Below the pieces are notes generated by a model that was given only the letters and a program-made list of their open reading frames with translations, did no database searches and was not told the origin of the DNA. Of a stretch of 64,000 nucleotides of DNA, positions 8,954-17,956 are shown piece after piece (positions within the stretch are counted from its first letter, which is position 1; each line of letters begins with the position of its first letter). A program made the position numbers and the translations under genes. This DNA is from Gordonia hankookensis (lineage in GTDB: Bacteria; Actinomycetota; Actinomycetes; Mycobacteriales; Mycobacteriaceae): positions 1,550,001 to 1,614,000 of the forward strand of contig NZ_JACWMS010000001.1 of assembly GCF_014673215.1 (NCBI RefSeq), given 5' to 3'.

Positions 8954-10359
8954 TCCGCAACGCCGACACCATGGACGGGGAGGTCGTCGACGTCCGGTGC
9001 GACGACGGACTCATCTCCGAGATCGGCTCGCACCTACGCCCCCGCGCGGGCGAACATGACATCGATGCCGCGGGTTGCTGGGTGATGCCGGGCCTGCACG
9101 ACCACCATCTCCATCTTCGTTCCCTCGCCGCCACCGCGGGCTCCCTCCGCGTGGGACCACCGGACGTGCATTCCGACGACGACCTCCGCGCCGTATTGCA
9201 GGCCGCGGACCTGACCAGTACGCCTGGAGAGTGGTTGCGCGCCTTCGGCTATCACGAATCCGTGGCCGGCACCCTCACACGTGACGTCCTCGACACCACG
9301 GTGACCGACCGTCCGGTCCGGGTCCAGCACCGCTCCGGCGCCCTGTGGATGCTGAACAGTGCAGCCTGCCGGGAATTGGGCGTCGATTCGTGCACCCTCC
9401 CCGGCGTGGAGCGTGATGCCGCGGGCAATGCCACCGGCCGCCTGTGGCGGATGGATTCCTGGCTGGGCGACAGGTTGGGTGATACCTCGCCGGCGTCCCC
9501 GCCCGATCTGGCGACCATGAGCCGACGTGCCGCCGCACGCGGCGTCACCGGGTTCACCGAGGCCACACCCGACCTCTCGCAATCGTCGATCGACGCCCTC
9601 GCGGCGGCGGTGCACGACGGCGAGATCGTGCAGCGCGTCCACTGCATGAGCACCCCGGGCATTCGCCCACCCGCCGATCGGACGCCGGGCAGGCGAACCG
9701 CGTTCACCCTCGGGCCCACCAAGATCCTCCTCGACGACGACCGGCTGCCAACACTTCCCGAACTCACCGAGACCATCAGTGGGATCCACCGCTCCGGCAA
9801 GCCGGTCGCCGTCCATTGCGTCACGCGTCTGCAGCTCATCGTCACGATGACCGCACTCGATGACGCCGGGGTGGTGCCCGGCGACCGGATCGAGCACGGC
9901 GCCATCATCCCCGCGGAGTGTTTCGGCTGGCTGCGCGATCACCGGATTCCGGTCATCACCCAGCCGAACTTCCCTTTCGAGAGGTCCGAGCAGTATCGCG
10001 TCGAGGTCGACGCCGGCGAGCAGGCCGATCTCTGGCGACTGGGGAGCCTGCTGGCAGCGGGGATCCACCTCGCCGCCGGAACGGACGCCCCGTTCGGCGA
10101 CTCGGACCCGTGGACAGCGATCCACGCGGCCACCATCGACCACTCCGGCCGCGACCCCCGGGAAACCGTCACTCCCGCCACTGCGCTCGGGTTGTTCTGG
10201 GGCACAGCCGAACAGCCCACGAGCGCCCGCGTGATCGAACGCGGCGCGATCGCCGACCTCACCGTCGTCCGCGGTGCACCGGAGGACGTCCGTCACGACC
10301 CGGCGTCCGTCGAGGTCGTCGCCACCGTCGTGGGCGGCGTCCCGGTTCATCCGAGTTGA
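8947..10359 (+). CDS. Amidohydrolase family 3 (YtcJ-like) metal-dependent hydrolase
   Basis: A 470-residue amidohydrolase. It starts with the beta-sandwich strand typical of YtcJ-like enzymes (MLIRNADTMDG). The metal motif is PGLHDHHLHLR (HxH-type), followed later by AVHCVTR, DRIEHGAII and the C-terminal catalytic Asp in LAAGTDAPFGDSDPW. Such enzymes hydrolyse amide or ester bonds in small molecules; the substrate is unknown. ATG 8947 is chosen because residue 1 then begins the canonical N-terminal strand. It overlaps the CoA transferase by seven bases and is followed, 84 bp later, by an AMP-forming ligase. Confidence 0.8.
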   Translation: MLIRNADTMDGEVVDVRCDDGLISEIGSHLRPRAGEHDIDAAGCWVMPGLHDHHLHLRSLAATAGSLRVGPPDVHSDDDLRAVLQAADLTSTPGEWLRAFGYHESVAGTLTRDVLDTTVTDRPVRVQHRSGALWMLNSAACRELGVDSCTLPGVERDAAGNATGRLWRMDSWLGDRLGDTSPASPPDLATMSRRAAARGVTGFTEATPDLSQSSIDALAAAVHDGEIVQRVHCMSTPGIRPPADRTPGRRTAFTLGPTKILLDDDRLPTLPELTETISGIHRSGKPVAVHCVTRLQLIVTMTALDDAGVVPGDRIEHGAIIPAECFGWLRDHRIPVITQPNFPFERSEQYRVEVDAGEQADLWRLGSLLAAGIHLAAGTDAPFGDSDPWTAIHAATIDHSGRDPRETVTPATALGLFWGTAEQPTSARVIERGAIADLTVVRGAPEDVRHDPASVEVVATVVGGVPVHPS

Positions 10360-10443
10360 TTCGGAACGCAATCCCACTGCCATTACAGTAACTATTTCAG
10401 TATCATCGTCGGACAAGACCGCTCATCGACGAGAGGACCGAAC

Positions 10444-11955
10444 GTGGAGCATCAGGGGACGGTGGCGGATACCGTTGCCGACGACTTCGCCGACGAGTTG
10501 TCCGCACATCTCGCGCGGTACGGGGACCGCCCGTTCATCGAGTTCGAACGGCGCTGGTATTCCGGCGACGAGGTCACCCAGGTCATCGATGCGGTCATCC
10601 GCCTGCTCGACGACAACGCCGTCCCGTCCACGGCGCCGATCGGCCTGGTGGCGCGCAACCGGCTTCCCCATGCGGCCGCGGCACTCGGCCTGATCGCGGC
10701 GCGCCGGCCGGTCGCGATGATCTACTCGTACCAGTCCGAGCAGTCGATCGCCCGCGACATCGCCACCCTGGCCCCGGCTGTGGTGATCTCCGATGTACAG
10801 GACTGGACGGAGACCACGCTCGCCGCGGCACGTGCGGCAGGGTGCGGTGCGATCGCGCTGTCACTGCGGCCGTTGTCCGTCGAACTGTTGCTCCGCCCGG
10901 CGACCGCACACCTCGACACTGCCACCGAGATCGCGGAAACCCCAGGTCTGCACATACTCTCGAGTGGCACCACCGGGCCTCCGAAGCGACTTCCGCTGCC
11001 TACCGACGTCCTGAGCCACACCGTCGCCAGCATGACGATGGGCATGACCGGGTGCTACGACGACCCACCGGAACTCGTGTACTGGCCGTTCGGCAGCGTC
11101 GGGGTGTGCCAGTTGCTGGCCGCGCCGTTCCTCGACAAGCGGATGGTCCTGCTGGAGAAGTTCACCGTCGACGACTGGGTACGCGCGATCAAGACCTATC
11201 GGATCCGACGCGCCGGTGTACAGCCCGCCCTGCTGCGCATGCTGCTCGACGCCGACGTACCGAGAGAGGATCTGGCGTCCATCGAGTACCTGCCGGGAGG
11301 ATCGGGGCCCCTGGAACCCGAACTCCGGGATGCATTCGAGTCGAAGTACGGCATTCCACTCATGTGGGCTTACGGGGCAACAGAATTCGCCGGTTCGGTG
11401 TGCGCCTGGACACCGGAGGACCACCGTCGCCACGGTGCGGACAAGCCTCGCAGCGTGGGGCGCCCGCTACCCGGTGTCCACGTCCGCATCGTCGATCCGG
11501 AGACCGGCCTCGAGGTGACCTCCGGCGAGGTGGGCCACCTGGAAGGACGAGTCGACGTGATCGGCCCGGACTGGATCCGCACGACAGATCTCGCGTCGAT
11601 CGACGCCGACGGGTTCGTGTACCTGCACGGCCGTGGGGACGGTGCCATCAACCGCGGCGGCTTCAAGATCCTCCCGGAAACCGTTCGTGCGGTGCTGATC
11701 CGGCACCCTGCGGTCCTGGACGCCTCGGTCGTCGGGGTGCGAGACGACCGTCTGGGTCAGGTGCCGTTCGCCGCTGTCGAGTTGCGCACCGACAGCACCG
11801 CTCCGTCCGAGGACGAATTGAAGGATCTCGTTCGCGAATCGCTGCCGAGTCACCATGTCCCGGTGGCCGTCGCGATCGTCGACGAACTACCCCGCAACGC
11901 GGCGTGGAAGGTCACCGTACGAGAGGTCGCCGCGCTCTATCCGATCGATCGGTGA
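10444..11955 (+). CDS. AMP-dependent acyl-CoA synthetase/ligase
   Basis: A 503-residue ANL-superfamily enzyme. The P-loop is SSGTTGPPKRLPLP near residue 175, the A5 motif is WAYGATEFAG near 310, and the C-terminal hinge is GDGAINRGGFKILPE. The catalytic Lys lies in NAAWKVT, where the usual Gly before Lys is Trp. It is shorter than FadD19-type enzymes and lacks their VLWRQ segment, so the substrate may be an aromatic or cyclic acid. GTG start with GAGAGG upstream. The 84-bp gap before it holds one half-site-like ACAGTAA (10385-10391) without a convincing partner. Convergent with the acyl-CoA dehydrogenase that ends at 11966. Confidence 0.8.
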   Translation: MEHQGTVADTVADDFADELSAHLARYGDRPFIEFERRWYSGDEVTQVIDAVIRLLDDNAVPSTAPIGLVARNRLPHAAAALGLIAARRPVAMIYSYQSEQSIARDIATLAPAVVISDVQDWTETTLAAARAAGCGAIALSLRPLSVELLLRPATAHLDTATEIAETPGLHILSSGTTGPPKRLPLPTDVLSHTVASMTMGMTGCYDDPPELVYWPFGSVGVCQLLAAPFLDKRMVLLEKFTVDDWVRAIKTYRIRRAGVQPALLRMLLDADVPREDLASIEYLPGGSGPLEPELRDAFESKYGIPLMWAYGATEFAGSVCAWTPEDHRRHGADKPRSVGRPLPGVHVRIVDPETGLEVTSGEVGHLEGRVDVIGPDWIRTTDLASIDADGFVYLHGRGDGAINRGGFKILPETVRAVLIRHPAVLDASVVGVRDDRLGQVPFAAVELRTDSTAPSEDELKDLVRESLPSHHVPVAVAIVDELPRNAAWKVTVREVAALYPIDR

Positions 11956-11965
11956 CGTCGCCGCG

Positions 11966-13156
11966 TCACTTCGCGGGTGCCACGTAGGTCGGCCTGCCCA
12001 GACCGAGGATGTGCTGCGCGATCATGTTCCGGAAGACGTCGATGGTGCCGCCATAGATCCCGAGGAGCGGGGCCCACCGGAAGAGATACTCCGGCCCATC
12101 CCCCGGCTCGGCCGATGCGCCAAGACTATTCGCCGGCAGGACCGCCTGCCCGCCGAGGATGTCCATGAGTTCCGGCGCGACGTCGCGCATGGACTGTGCG
12201 ATGGCGACCCGCCCGAACAGGCTGGGCGTGGCGAGCGCGGCCTCGATGCGCGAATACGCCCGGCCGAGCCGATACGACACGGAGTCGTCGTCGAGGTCCC
12301 GCCGCCCGTCGGGTCCCGACCGGGCGGTGATCGCCGTGGCCAGATCTGCCGAGATCGCCATGGACATACCGAAGTTGCTCATCGTCGTGATGTCGGAGAG
12401 ACCCACGTCGGCCGGATCGGTGGCGCCGTGCTCGGCGGCGAGTGGACCGCTCAGTACCGTCCACCCGTCGTCGACGTCACCGAGCCGGTAGCGGTCGGGA
12501 ATCCGTACGTCGGCGTAGTAGGTGATCGTGGTGCTGTCCCCGTCGACGGTCCGGAGTCGGTGCACCTCGATCCCTTCCGTCTCCACCGGCACGAGGAACA
12601 TGGTCAGGTTGCGATGACGCTTGCCTGCCGGGTCGGTGTTGGTCAGCAGGAACACGTATTGGCAGACATTCGCACCGGAGGTGAACATCTTCTGCCCGTT
12701 GATGACCCACTCGTCGCCGTCCCGGACCGCGCGGGTCTTGCAGGTCGCGATGTCGGAGCCGCCCCCGGGTTCGGTGTAGCCCATGGCGAAGAGGACCTCA
12801 CCGCTGAACACACGCGTCAGCACCTCGTCGAGCAACTCGGGCGACGCATACTGCCGGACCGCCTGCAGGATCATCAGGGTGGCCCCCCACCGTTCGAGGG
12901 GCAGCCCCAGTCGACGGCGTTCCAGATCCCAGATGCGCCTGCGCACCGCGGTGAATCCACCGTCTTCGGCAGTGCTCGCCTCGGCCGCCAGCCAGCCGTC
13001 GACGCCCATCGCCCGGTGGAGTTCGACGATGACACCGTCCCCGGTCGCACGTTCGGCGCGCACCATCTCCTCGGTCACGGTGTCGGCCAGGAACGCACGC
13101 GCACGCTCCTGGAACGCGCGGTCCTCGTCGGTGAGTTCCACTCGGGCGAAGTCCAT
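11966..13156 (-). CDS. Acyl-CoA dehydrogenase (FadE-like)
   Basis: A 396-residue FAD-dependent acyl-CoA dehydrogenase: FAD-binding segment MGYTEPGGGSDIATCKT near residue 128 and the C-terminal IYGGTIDVFRNMIAQHILG. The residue equal to the catalytic Glu of MCAD (YEGT) is Gly here, as in isovaleryl-type enzymes or in the inactive-looking partner of alpha2beta2 FadE pairs. It is a clear paralogue of the protein at 42222-43415: N-terminus MDFxRV, GYTEPxGGSDIATCKTRAVR and the whole C-terminus match. It lies 19 bp downstream of the acyl-CoA synthetase at 13176 in the same leftward unit, controlled by the operator at 14826. Substrate unknown. Confidence 0.85.
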   Translation of the reverse strand: MDFARVELTDEDRAFQERARAFLADTVTEEMVRAERATGDGVIVELHRAMGVDGWLAAEASTAEDGGFTAVRRRIWDLERRRLGLPLERWGATLMILQAVRQYASPELLDEVLTRVFSGEVLFAMGYTEPGGGSDIATCKTRAVRDGDEWVINGQKMFTSGANVCQYVFLLTNTDPAGKRHRNLTMFLVPVETEGIEVHRLRTVDGDSTTITYYADVRIPDRYRLGDVDDGWTVLSGPLAAEHGATDPADVGLSDITTMSNFGMSMAISADLATAITARSGPDGRRDLDDDSVSYRLGRAYSRIEAALATPSLFGRVAIAQSMRDVAPELMDILGGQAVLPANSLGASAEPGDGPEYLFRWAPLLGIYGGTIDVFRNMIAQHILGLGRPTYVAPAK

Positions 13157-13175
13157 TCGGGTGTCCTCTTCTCGG

Positions 13176-14804
13176 TTATGCGACGGTCATGGTGTCGGCA
13201 CGAGACGCCGACGCGATCGACGCCGCCCATCGATAATCGGCCTTGCCGTTGGCCAGTCGCTCGACCTTGTCGACCAGGATGATCTTCTTCGGCACCTTGA
13301 ACCTCGACAGATGCAACGCGGTGAAGGCACGCAGTTCCTCGGCGGTCAGTTCGCCGCCCGGGTCGAGCGCGACCACCGCAACGACCTCGGTGCCCCACCG
13401 TGAGCTCGGCCTCCCCACCACAAGTGCGTCGACGACCGCCGGATGGCCGCGGAGGATCTCCTCGACCTCCTCGACGAAGATCTTCTCACCACCACTGTTG
13501 ATGACGAGCGAATCACGTCCGTGGAGCCGTATCGATCCGTCGGCCTCGAGGTGGGCGCGGTCCCCGGGGATCGACACACGAACACCGTCGATCTCGGGAA
13601 AGGTATGCAGGGTCGCGTCCCGGTCGTCGAAGTAGCCGATCGGCACCCGCCCGGTACGCGCGATCCACCCGAGCTCGCCGTCACCGACTTCGAGGAATCG
13701 CGTGCGGTCGGCGGAGACAACCCGCCCGCTGGGATGCATGACGAACGTCTCGGCGGGCGAGTCCGTCATCGTGGGGCTCGTCGCCATCCCGCCCGTCTCC
13801 GACGAGCCGAAGGTATCGAGGATCACGATGTGCGGCAACAACTCCAGCAGGTCAGACTTGTGTCGCGGGTTGATCGCCGCACCACCGCTCCCGATACCGA
13901 TCAGGCTCGACAGATCGTAGGACCGGGTACGCAGCTCGGCGACGAGCGGGCCGGCATATGCATCCCCGACGATCGTGAGGATCCGCGCCTTCTCGCGCTC
14001 GGCCGTCTCGAGTACCGACCGGGCGTCGAACCGTCCCCGGTTGTCGTAGATGACCGCCGTACGACCGGCGACGACCGCACTGAGCGCCGTCGAGATGCCT
14101 GCCGCGTGCATGAGTGGTGACACGGCGAAGAAGGGCTCGCCGGACTCCGGGATGAGCTCCACGAGTGCTTCGGCGGATTCATGCTCCAAGCCGGTCATCG
14201 TGGAGATGTAGGCGTCGGCCTGCCGCCACAGCACGCCTTTGGGAAGTCCGGTGGTGCCACCGGTGCACACCATCATCAGGTCATCGGGTGACGGGGTCAC
14301 CGGTTGCGCGGTCGCGCCGATCGCCAACGCCTCGTCCAGGGAGACCGCACCGGGGAGCTCCGAACCGTCGGCGTCCTCGATCGCCACCAGGACGTCCACG
14401 CCCGCAGGAAGTGTCGCCTCCGCGAGGAGATGGGCTAGTGAACGATGGAAGATCACACCCGACGGCCGCACATGGTCGAGCAGTGCCTTGATCTCCCGAG
14501 GGGAGTAGTGATGGTTGACGTTGACCGGGATGACCCGCCCGCGGAGGCACGCGACGAAGGCATCGACGTAGAGGTCGTTGTGCATGATCAGCGCCACCCG
14601 GTCCTGGCCGCATTCCCAGCGATCGAGATCGTCGCGATGGGTGTGCGCGCCCAGGCCGCGCGACGCCAGATACCTCGCCAGGTCGGTGGTGCGCCGGGCC
14701 GATTCGGCGTAGGTGGTGCGACGGGTGCCGCAGATCGTCATCTCGCGATCCGGGACCGCTCCCGCAACAGCGTCGAGGATCTCGCCGACGGTCCATTCCT
14801 TCAT
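13176..14804 (-). CDS. Acyl-CoA synthetase, FadD19/FadD17-like
   Basis: A 542-residue ANL enzyme. The P-loop segment CTGGTTGLPKGVLWRQ (near residue 185) is characteristic of FadD19-like synthetases that activate steroid side chains or other branched acids. FGSSETGG, LHGRDSLVINSGGEKIFVEE and catalytic Lys in LANGKADYRW complete the set. Paralogue of the protein at 49498. ATG 14804. A perfect TTACTGT-N7-ACAGTAA palindrome lies 22-42 bp upstream of the start, so transcription is very probably controlled there. First gene of a two-gene unit with the FadE-like gene. Function as a CoA ligase is firm; the acid is not known. Confidence 0.85.
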   Translation of the reverse strand: MKEWTVGEILDAVAGAVPDREMTICGTRRTTYAESARRTTDLARYLASRGLGAHTHRDDLDRWECGQDRVALIMHNDLYVDAFVACLRGRVIPVNVNHHYSPREIKALLDHVRPSGVIFHRSLAHLLAEATLPAGVDVLVAIEDADGSELPGAVSLDEALAIGATAQPVTPSPDDLMMVCTGGTTGLPKGVLWRQADAYISTMTGLEHESAEALVELIPESGEPFFAVSPLMHAAGISTALSAVVAGRTAVIYDNRGRFDARSVLETAEREKARILTIVGDAYAGPLVAELRTRSYDLSSLIGIGSGGAAINPRHKSDLLELLPHIVILDTFGSSETGGMATSPTMTDSPAETFVMHPSGRVVSADRTRFLEVGDGELGWIARTGRVPIGYFDDRDATLHTFPEIDGVRVSIPGDRAHLEADGSIRLHGRDSLVINSGGEKIFVEEVEEILRGHPAVVDALVVGRPSSRWGTEVVAVVALDPGGELTAEELRAFTALHLSRFKVPKKIILVDKVERLANGKADYRWAASIASASRADTMTVA

Positions 14805-14825
14805 GCTGCCTCCTGATCGAGCACG

Positions 14826-14846
14826 TTACTGTCGAAACAACAGTAA
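14826..14846. promoter_or_regulatory. 21-bp operator, perfect copy (TTACTGT-N7-ACAGTAA)
   Basis: TTACTGT at 14826-14832 and ACAGTAA at 14840-14846 with a 7-base spacer: 14 of 14 specified positions. It lies 22 bp upstream of the FadD19-like start at 14804, where a repressor would cover the promoter. A perfect copy with a different spacer recurs at 24906. Confidence 0.85.
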
Positions 14847-14946
14847 TGGTTACAACACCGCCGTTGTCCCAACGTACAATTTGCCCACGCCGGATACAAG
14901 ACCTGCTGTGATATCGCCGACGACAGGCGGTCTCGGAGGTGACGGA

Positions 14947-15546
14947 CTATCTGCCTGCGCCCATCCCGTGGATCACCCCGGTGAGGAACTCGACCATCTC
15001 GGCCTCGTCGATCGCGACTGTCTGGGTCCGGACGGTGTACCAGGAGCGGTCGAGCAGTCCGAACGCAGCGCTGCCGACGACCTCTGGCGAGTGGTCGGCC
15101 GGCGGGCCGATCGCCTGCCCGAGAATCCACGCGAGCCGCGTCTGCATCCGAGTGTTGCCGCGTCGGAACTCGTCGTCGTCTGGCGCCGAATGTGTCGCCG
15201 ACATGGCGAACGCACCATGACGATCCAGGTAGCCGAAGTACGCCCGCACGAATGCGCGCACATCCGACACCCGATCCGACCCGTCGAACGAATCCCACGA
15301 GGCCAACACCCCTCGGAGGTCCCGGTAGGCCCGGTCACCGAGAAGCCCGAACACCTCACGCTTGTCCTTGAAGTAGGTGTAGAAGCCCGCTCGCGAGATG
15401 CCACACGATGCGGTGATGGCGTTCACGGTCGTTCCCGCATAGCCTCGCTCGAGAAACATCCGGCGAGTTGCCTCCAGGATCGCGGCGCGCGTTTGCTCGG
15501 CCCGACCATGCTGCGGCCGAGTGGTTTCCACGTCGACGGTGCTCAT
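14947..15546 (-). CDS. TetR/AcrR family transcriptional regulator
   Basis: A 199-residue TetR protein with the HTH ITASCGISRAGFYTYFKDKREVFG at about residues 38-60 of the chosen form. Start ATG 15546 is preferred over 15585, because the longer form would run over the TGAC-N6-GTCA palindrome at 15561. It is divergent from the amidohydrolase at 15702, and the 155-bp gap has two copies of that palindrome, so it probably represses itself and the amidohydrolase. The effector-binding half is not diagnostic. Confidence 0.85.
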   Translation of the reverse strand: MSTVDVETTRPQHGRAEQTRAAILEATRRMFLERGYAGTTVNAITASCGISRAGFYTYFKDKREVFGLLGDRAYRDLRGVLASWDSFDGSDRVSDVRAFVRAYFGYLDRHGAFAMSATHSAPDDDEFRRGNTRMQTRLAWILGQAIGPPADHSPEVVGSAAFGLLDRSWYTVRTQTVAIDEAEMVEFLTGVIHGMGAGR

Positions 15547-15560
15547 CGACCCAACATAGC

Positions 15561-15574
15561 TGACACCATCGTCA
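15561..15574. promoter_or_regulatory. Operator copy 1, TGAC-ACCATC-GTCA
   Basis: TGACACCATCGTCA with flanking C and G gives a 5-bp-arm palindrome around a 6-base centre, 15 bp upstream of the TetR start at 15546. The same element recurs at 15628 with one base changed in the centre. Two copies in one divergent promoter are typical of TetR autoregulation. Confidence 0.65.
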
Positions 15575-15627
15575 GATTCGGTCATCTCAGGTCAGATGGC
15601 GGAAGTATCTACTGTTGGCGCTACTGT

Positions 15628-15641
15628 TGACACTATCGTCA
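15628..15641. promoter_or_regulatory. Operator copy 2, TGAC-ACTATC-GTCA
   Basis: TGACACTATCGTCA, the second copy of the element at 15561, 67 bp away and 61 bp upstream of the amidohydrolase start. Its left part is also a TTGACA, which could be the -35 hexamer of the rightward promoter, so binding would block it. Confidence 0.65.
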
Positions 15642-15701
15642 GACAGTGCAAGGCTCGGTTTCAGCTCAGGTGCGACCCCGTCACCGCGAAGGAGTAGACG
15701 C

Positions 15702-16943
15702 ATGCCCCAGCCCGACGTCCCGATCCACGACGCCCCCATCTTCGACGCCGACTCTCACATGTACGAGACGGCCGAGGCGCTCACCAAATACCTGCCGGAG
15801 CAGTACCGCCAGGCGGTGCAGTACGTCCAGATCGGGCGCCACACCCGCATCGCGATCAACGGCAGGATCACCGACTTCATCCCGAACCCGACCTTCGACC
15901 GGGTCGCCGCCCCCGGCGCCCACGAGAAGTTCTTCGCAGGCGACAACACCGAGGGTCTGACGCTGCGTGAGATGCAAGGGAAAGCGATCGAGGCGCCCGC
16001 CGCGACCCGCAATCCGGAGGACCGGGTCGTCGAACTCGATCGGCAAGGCGTGCGGGAATGCCTCAACTACCCCACACTCGCCAGCCTGGTCGAGCATTCC
16101 GCTGCCGACGATCCCGAACTGACGCTGGCGATCATCCACGCACTCAACCAGTGGATGCTCGAGCACTGGACGTATGCCTATCAGGATCGGGTGTTCTCGA
16201 CACCGATCATCAATTGCGCCGAGGTCGATGGTGCCCGGCGCGAACTCGAGTACATCCTCGACAACGGCGCGAAGGTCGCGCTCATCAAGCCCGCACCGGT
16301 CAAGGGCCTGCACGGTTGGCGATCGCCCGCCCTCCCCGAGTTCGATCCGTTCTGGCGCGACGTCGAGGCGTCCGGCCTCCCGATCGTGTTGCACGCCAGC
16401 CAACCCCCGCTCGACGAGTACGTCAACAAGTGGGAGCCGCCGAACACCAAGAACTTCATGGCCATGAGCTCGTTCCGCTGGCTGGCACTCGGCCATCGCG
16501 AGATCTCCGACATGATAGGCAGTCTCATCTGCCACGGCACACTGACCCGTTTCCCCGACCTACGCATCGCCAGTGTCGAGAACGGGAGTTCGTGGATTCA
16601 TCCGCTCTTCCACGATCTGGCAGACCTCACCCGCAAGATGCCGCAGAACTTCCCGGAAGATCCGCTCGACGTCTTCCGTCGCAACATCTGGGTCAGCCCG
16701 TTCTGGGAGGGATCGGTCGCAGATGTGGTGGAGACGGTCGGGTGGGACAAGGTGATGTTCGGATCGGACTACCCGCACCCGGAGGGGCTGCCCGAGCCGA
16801 AGGGCTTCTGGAAGTACGCCGAAGGCATGGACGACCGGCGAACCTGGGACTTCATGGGCGACAACGCACGTCGCTTCATGGGGCTGCCGATCGCGAATCC
16901 CGACCCGGATGCCGCCAGACCACCTGCGTTCGCGACGGTCTGA
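15702..16943 (+). CDS. Amidohydrolase_2 family protein (ACMSD/LigW-like TIM barrel)
   Basis: A 413-residue protein of the amidohydrolase 2 family. The N-terminal metal motif is degenerate (FDADSHMYE, DxH type rather than HxH). Later come VLHASQ, SVENGSSWIHPLF and the catalytic-Asp motif FGSDYPHPEG. Members act as decarboxylases (ACMSD, LigW) or as C-C hydrolases, and many unstudied ones sit in actinobacterial CoA-linked catabolic clusters. ATG 15702 is supported by AAGGAG seven bases upstream. It is under the divergent TetR promoter with two TGAC-N6-GTCA elements. It resembles the proteins at 19560 and 45385 in the IPNPTF or DHIIEP segments. Reaction unknown. Confidence 0.8.
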   Translation: MPQPDVPIHDAPIFDADSHMYETAEALTKYLPEQYRQAVQYVQIGRHTRIAINGRITDFIPNPTFDRVAAPGAHEKFFAGDNTEGLTLREMQGKAIEAPAATRNPEDRVVELDRQGVRECLNYPTLASLVEHSAADDPELTLAIIHALNQWMLEHWTYAYQDRVFSTPIINCAEVDGARRELEYILDNGAKVALIKPAPVKGLHGWRSPALPEFDPFWRDVEASGLPIVLHASQPPLDEYVNKWEPPNTKNFMAMSSFRWLALGHREISDMIGSLICHGTLTRFPDLRIASVENGSSWIHPLFHDLADLTRKMPQNFPEDPLDVFRRNIWVSPFWEGSVADVVETVGWDKVMFGSDYPHPEGLPEPKGFWKYAEGMDDRRTWDFMGDNARRFMGLPIANPDPDAARPPAFATV

Positions 16944-16970
16944 CGCGCGCGACTCCCCGACTCCCCGTCG

Positions 16971-17183
16971 CTATGTCGTCCGCACGGGTTCGGTCGCGTA
17001 CACCTCACTGATGATCTCGTCGAGAATGCCCTCCCCGTCGTGGGCCGCGTCGACCTGTGCACGCCAGACGTGCAATTGCCTCCGTCGGACCTTGACCTCC
17101 GGCATCGTCAGCTTGGAGTGGGCCGCGGAGCTGAGACTGCTGAGGTGCGAGTCGATCTCCTTGAGCGCTTCGTTCTTGGTCAT
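16971..17183 (-). CDS. Small hypothetical protein (70 aa)
   Basis: Encodes 70 residues, hydrophilic and probably helical (MTKNEALKEIDSHLSSLSSA). It starts 4 bp after the TetR stop at 17188 and has GGGAAGG nine bases upstream of its ATG, so translational coupling with the TetR gene is likely. No known family recognised. Its composition differs from that of an antisense shadow, and it is placed exactly like an operon partner. It could be a small regulator-associated protein or be spurious. Confidence 0.55.
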   Translation of the reverse strand: MTKNEALKEIDSHLSSLSSAAHSKLTMPEVKVRRRQLHVWRAQVDAAHDGEGILDEIISEVYATEPVRTT

Positions 17184-17187
17184 GTCG

Positions 17188-17808
17188 TCAATCCTTCCCG
17201 ATGATGCGCCGGTCGCGCCAGGGTTGTTTCACAGTATGTTTCGATGGTCCGACGTCGTTGTGGACGCCCGACAGAATCCACCGGATGGTCAGCGGCAGGT
17301 TGCGCGCCATGCTCTCGGCCTCGGCGGCGTTCTCCGCCGACAGGGCAGGATCGTGCAGAGCCCGCACCTCGACAATCGTGTGGTTGACCGTCACGTTGAC
17401 CAGCGCGCGGCAGCACTCCGCTGCCAGGGAGGCCGGAATACCGGCATTCCGAGCAACTTTCACCAGATCACCGACGAAGTCGGTGATCACGCGGCGGTCG
17501 TCGAAACTCATCAACTCGGTCAGATACGGGTGTGCGCGCAACGTCTCACGCAATGTCAGGCACCAGCTCACCGCGGTCGACTCCCACTCACCGGTATCGC
17601 GGAACTCGAGCCGGAGGTTCGCGAAATGCCTCGCGACCAGGGCCCTGATCAACGCCTCTCGATTGCCCACCTGCTGATACAGGGTGCGCGTCGAGATCCT
17701 GAGATCTCCGGCCAGACGTCGTGCGCTCAGCGCGTCGACGCCCTCGTCATCGAGCAACGCCAACGCCCGGTCGAGGATGTCATCGACCGGGATCAGCGGC
17801 CTGGCCAT
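17188..17808 (-). CDS. TetR family transcriptional regulator (TetR_C-like)
   Basis: A 206-residue regulator with HTH ARRLAGDLRISTRTLYQQVGNREALI at about residues 28-53, similar to TetR-class proteins with LYQQVGNREAL. Start ATG 17808; the longer open frame continues over the divergent promoter and is rejected. It is divergent from the carboxyltransferase gene at 17957, with AGTGT-N7-ACACT between them, so this protein probably controls that gene and itself. The small ORF at 16971 follows at 4 bp. Confidence 0.85.
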   Translation of the reverse strand: MARPLIPVDDILDRALALLDDEGVDALSARRLAGDLRISTRTLYQQVGNREALIRALVARHFANLRLEFRDTGEWESTAVSWCLTLRETLRAHPYLTELMSFDDRRVITDFVGDLVKVARNAGIPASLAAECCRALVNVTVNHTIVEVRALHDPALSAENAAEAESMARNLPLTIRWILSGVHNDVGPSKHTVKQPWRDRRIIGKD

Positions 17809-17916
17809 GCGGTTCCGTCGTCGATCAGGCTTGCCGTGGACAACAATTCGTCCTCCTCTCCACGCCGCGGCGACTGGCCACACCTTGTGGCCCATGCGCG
17901 GCTCTGATAAGAAAAC

Positions 17917-17933
17917 AGTGTATTTATAACACT
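17917..17933. promoter_or_regulatory. Inverted repeat AGTGT-N7-ACACT, candidate TetR operator
   Basis: A perfect 5-7-5 inverted repeat with an AT-rich centre in the 148-bp gap between the divergent TetR (17808) and carboxyltransferase (17957) genes, 23 bp upstream of the latter. It has the same 7-base spacer and GT/AC inner bases as the main 21-bp operator, but a different half-site. Confidence 0.6.
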
Positions 17934-17956
17934 TCGAGCCACGGGAGGGCAGCCAG

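Noticed and set aside
10381..10402. Possible 21-bp operator upstream of the ligase at 10444
   Set aside because: ACAGTAA is present at 10385-10391, but the base at the correct spacing (10371-10377) matches only 2 of 7. I count it as a half-site only.
9034..10416. A 460-codon open frame on the minus strand opposite the YtcJ-like gene
   Set aside because: Antisense shadow of a clear amidohydrolase; Arg/Gly-rich, no family motif. Long antisense frames are common at this GC content.
14851..14866. Inverted repeat ACAAC-N6-GTTGT near the FadD19-like promoter
   Set aside because: Short arms and no second copy in the window; may be chance next to the perfect operator.
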